A stretch of DNA of 64,000 nt from Pseudorhodoferax sp. Leaf265. GTDB taxonomy: Bacteria > Pseudomonadota > Gammaproteobacteria > Burkholderiales > Burkholderiaceae_C. The translations under genes were made by a program, and so were the position numbers. Under the pieces are notes generated by a model that saw only the letters and a program-made list of their open reading frames with translations, was not told the origin of the DNA and did not search any database. The stretch covers positions 139,979 through 203,978 of the forward strand of contig NZ_LMMT01000038.1 in the NCBI RefSeq assembly GCF_001422365.1. The letters run 5' to 3'. Below are positions 61,616 through 64,000 of this stretch, one piece after another (the first letter of the stretch is position 1; every line of letters starts with the position of its first letter).

Positions 61616-62755
61616 ATGAAGCACAAGACCATGGACAGGCCGACGATCCTCATCGTCGACGACGTGCCGGAGAACCTGGCCGTGCTGACCCGGATGCTGC
61701 AGGACCGCTATGCGGTCCGCGTGGCCACCGACGGCGCACGCGCCCTGCGCCTGCTGCACGCCGGACCCGTGCCCGACCTGGTGCTGCTCGACGTGGTGAT
61801 GCCCAAGATGGACGGCTATGCGGTGTGCCGCAGGATCAAGCAGGACGCGCGCACCCGCGACATCCCGGTGATCTTCCTGACGGTGCTGGACGATGCGGTC
61901 GACGAGGAGATGGGCCTTGGCATGGGCGCGGTGGACTACATCGCCAAGCCGGTCAGTCCGCCCATCGTGCTGGCCCGCATCGACGCGCAACTGCGCCTGA
62001 AGGCCGCGGCCGATTTCCTGCGCGACCAGAACCAGTTCCTCGAGGGCGAGGTCGGGCGGCGCATGGCAGCGGCCGAGCGGCAGTACGACGCGATCATCGG
62101 CACGATGGCCGGTCTGCTGCATGCGCGCGCATTCGAAGGCGGCCGGCATGTGCAGCGCCTGCAGGCCGGCCTGCAGGCCCTGGCCGAGCGGCTGCAGCTG
62201 GACCCGCGTTACGCGCCGGCATTGCCGGACGAGGCGCTGCGGCTGATGGTCAAGGCGGTGCCGCTCCACGACATCGGCATGGTGGACGTGCCGGACCGCA
62301 TCCTGTTCAAGGCCGAGGCGCTGACCGCGGAGGAGCGCGACATCGTGCGCCTGCATGCGGAGCGCGGTGGTGCGCTGTTGCAGCGCATCGAACAGGGTCT
62401 GGGCGGCAGCACGCCGCTGCTGCAGACGGCCGGCGCGATGGCGCATGGGCACCAGGAGCGCTGGGACGGAAGCGGCTATCCGCGCGGCCTGGCGGGCGAG
62501 GCGATCGCACTGGGCGCGCGGCTGGTGGCACTGGTCGATGCTTACGAGGCGCTCGTGAGCGGACGCGCCTACCGCCTGCCCGTGTCGCATGCGCAGGCGA
62601 CGGCCATCATCGCCGACGGGCGCGGCACGCAGTTCGACCCGCATGTGGTCGACGCCTTCCTGGACATCGGGGCCGAGTTCCAGCGGATCTGGCAGCACCT
62701 GGCCGATGCCGCAAGCCCGCGCGCCGACGGAGCCATCGGGGGCCACGGGGCCTGA
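61616..62755 (+). CDS. Response regulator with HD-GYP phosphodiesterase domain
   Basis: A 379-residue protein with a receiver domain (1-125; phospho-acceptor Asp59 in DLVLLDVVMPKMDGY, Lys111 in YIAKP) joined by a coiled linker (about 130-160) to an HD-GYP domain (HDIG, then HQERWDGSGYP). HD-GYP enzymes break down cyclic di-GMP. The GYP core is intact while the common HHE metal motif is HQE, which also occurs in functional relatives. It lies alone in plus orientation between dppA and dppB. No histidine kinase is adjacent. It starts MKHKTMDRP; the second Met six codons on is also possible. Confidence 0.88.
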   Translation: MKHKTMDRPTILIVDDVPENLAVLTRMLQDRYAVRVATDGARALRLLHAGPVPDLVLLDVVMPKMDGYAVCRRIKQDARTRDIPVIFLTVLDDAVDEEMGLGMGAVDYIAKPVSPPIVLARIDAQLRLKAAADFLRDQNQFLEGEVGRRMAAAERQYDAIIGTMAGLLHARAFEGGRHVQRLQAGLQALAERLQLDPRYAPALPDEALRLMVKAVPLHDIGMVDVPDRILFKAEALTAEERDIVRLHAERGGALLQRIEQGLGGSTPLLQTAGAMAHGHQERWDGSGYPRGLAGEAIALGARLVALVDAYEALVSGRAYRLPVSHAQATAIIADGRGTQFDPHVVDAFLDIGAEFQRIWQHLADAASPRADGAIGGHGA

Positions 62756-62803
62756 TCCCTGGCGTGCGTTCTGGCACATGGTCGCGGGGCCGTGGCCGGG
62801 TGC

Positions 62804-64000
62804 CTACTTGAGGAAGACCTCGTCGTAGGGAGCGGCGGGCCCCCAGATCGTCGTCGGCACGTTGCCCACGTTCTTGCGCGTCGCCGTGTAGTAGGGCGAG
62901 TTGTTGATGAAGACGATGGGCACCTCGTCCGTCACGATCTTCTGGAAGGTGGCGTAGTAGGCCTTGCGCTTGGTCTCATCCATGATGCCGCCGGCCGTGT
63001 TGAGCAGTTCGTCGACCTGCGCGTTCTTGTACGACTGGGTGTTGGTCCAGACCACCGGCTTGATGTTGTTCGACAGGTAGGTGCGGTGCACGCCGATGAC
63101 CGGGTCGCCCCAGTTGAAGACCGTGTCCATGGACAGGTCGAAGTCGTGTGTGGCCAGCCGCTTGGCCCAGGCCGGGAAGTCGGCCGAGGCGCGCACCTCC
63201 ACCACCACGCCGACCTTCTTGAGCTGGGCGCGCACGTACTCGGCCACGTTCTTCTGTTGCTCGTCTGCACCGGGCAGGTAGTCGATGGTGATCTTGAAGC
63301 GCTCGCCGTTGCTGCCCGCCTTCAGGCCGGCTTCGTCGAGCAGCGCGGCAGCCTTCTTGAGGTCCACCGGGTAGCGCACAAGGTCGGCCACCGCGAACGG
63401 GCTGCTCCCGACGAGGGGGCCGTCGGCCGGCGTGGCGAAGCCGCCCATGAGCGCCTTGGTGATGAAGTTCTTGTCGATCGCATAGGCGATGGCCTTGCGC
63501 ACGCGCACGTCGTCCAGCGGCTTCTTGGCGGTGTTGATGGCCAGCCAGTTGAGCGCGCCGATGCCCTCGAAGCCCTTGTTCGTGAGCGCGATGTTGGGGT
63601 TGCTCTGCAGCCGCTTGAGGTCGATCGACACGGCCACGTAGGGCACCATCTGGATGTCACCGCGCTCCAGGCCCAGCAGCAGGCTGGAGGTGTCGGGCAC
63701 GATGTTCATGATGACCTTGTCCAGGTAGGGCTTGCCCGGCAGAAAGAACTTGTCGAAGCGCTCCATCACGATGCGCTGGCCGGCGCGGAACTCGGCCAAC
63801 TTGAACGGCCCGGAGCCGACCACGTCGGTGGTGTTGCGCGGATGGGCCTTGAGGTCGGTGCCGTCGCCGTAGATGTGCTTGGGCAGGATGGGCGCGAGCG
63901 CAGGGCTCATGGCCAGCAGGATCGCCGGGTGCGGCTGGCCCATGCGGATGATGGCCGTGTAGGGGTCCGGCGTTTCCACCTTCTCCACCGGCGCCAGCAT
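62804..64000 (-). CDS. Dipeptide ABC transporter substrate-binding protein (partial, N-terminus outside window)
   Basis: The C-terminal 398 residues of an SBP_bac_5 (DppA/OppA-like) periplasmic receptor; the signal peptide and N-terminal lobe lie beyond position 64000. Landmarks are GSGPFKLAEFRAGQRIVMER, the DVRVRKAIAYAIDK segment and PIVFINNSPYYTATRKNV near the end. Its strand and family match dppBCDF, but an opposite-strand gene separates them, so it is a transporter component whose link to that operon is by function rather than transcription unit. Confidence 0.87.
   Translation of the reverse strand: MLAPVEKVETPDPYTAIIRMGQPHPAILLAMSPALAPILPKHIYGDGTDLKAHPRNTTDVVGSGPFKLAEFRAGQRIVMERFDKFFLPGKPYLDKVIMNIVPDTSSLLLGLERGDIQMVPYVAVSIDLKRLQSNPNIALTNKGFEGIGALNWLAINTAKKPLDDVRVRKAIAYAIDKNFITKALMGGFATPADGPLVGSSPFAVADLVRYPVDLKKAAALLDEAGLKAGSNGERFKITIDYLPGADEQQKNVAEYVRAQLKKVGVVVEVRASADFPAWAKRLATHDFDLSMDTVFNWGDPVIGVHRTYLSNNIKPVVWTNTQSYKNAQVDELLNTAGGIMDETKRKAYYATFQKIVTDEVPIVFINNSPYYTATRKNVGNVPTTIWGPAAPYDEVFLK

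Overview
The window is very GC-rich, tightly packed chromosomal DNA from a betaproteobacterium, most likely of the family Comamonadaceae (Burkholderiales). The signs are six Bug-type periplasmic receptors, many CoA-linked catabolic genes, a NorR/Hmp pair, an intergenic repeat built around CCCCCTCGAGGGGG, and strong G/C preference at third codon positions. I see no rRNA, tRNA, CRISPR array, insertion sequence or phage gene. The longest gene-free stretch is about 297 bases (32405-32701); all other gaps are shorter.

Layout. 1-2.2 kb: norR (cut by the window edge) divergent from hmp, with three 13-base-spaced NorR-type boxes and a sigma-54 promoter between them (nitric oxide detoxification). 2.3-8.7 kb: a small operon (helix-hairpin-helix protein, AadA-like nucleotidyltransferase, NTF2-like protein), a methyltransferase, a membrane-anchored protein, an FMN-binding glutamate-synthase-like protein, a 55-residue protein and an acyl-CoA thioesterase. 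8.8-13.9 kb: acyl-CoA ligase, SDR, 2-hydroxychromene-2-carboxylate-isomerase-like protein and two tandem Bug receptors. 13.9-17.6 kb: an IclR regulator divergent from a maleylacetate-reductase-like dehydrogenase and a nitronate-monooxygenase-like enzyme, then a membrane protein. 17.8-23.6 kb: LysR and GNAT genes divergent from an acyl-CoA dehydrogenase, Bug receptor, thioesterase and CoA-transferase operon.

23.6-41.4 kb holds the most coherent theme, organosulfonate dissimilation. A soeABC-type sulfite dehydrogenase is divergent from a LysR gene and a YeiH-type exporter. About 6 kb further on, a GntR gene is divergent from suyA-suyB-slcC-comC and a Bug receptor. Read together: a receptor binds sulfolactate, SlcC and ComC interconvert its enantiomers through sulfopyruvate, SuyAB splits (R)-sulfolactate into pyruvate and sulfite, SoeABC oxidises sulfite to sulfate on the cytoplasmic side, and a YeiH-type carrier may export the anion. 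Between the two halves lie a PL10-like pectate lyase lipoprotein, a flavin-binding PNPOx-like protein with its LysR neighbour, and a serine hydrolase.

41.4-50.2 kb: a LacI gene with two near-identical operators faces a Bug receptor and D-aminoacylase operon. An FCD-type GntR gene then precedes a TauABC-like ABC transporter whose last gene overlaps a sphingosine-1-phosphate-lyase-like PLP enzyme; this is the least familiar combination here. 50.2-53.8 kb: MarR divergent from a Bug receptor, CoA-transferase and CitE-lyase operon. 53.7-64 kb: a GGDEF diguanylate cyclase overlapping citE tail to tail, then (minus strand) a dipeptide-type ABC system dppA/BCDF with a YtcJ-like amidohydrolase and a CobW GTPase. 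A response regulator with an HD-GYP domain sits in the opposite orientation between dppA and dppB.
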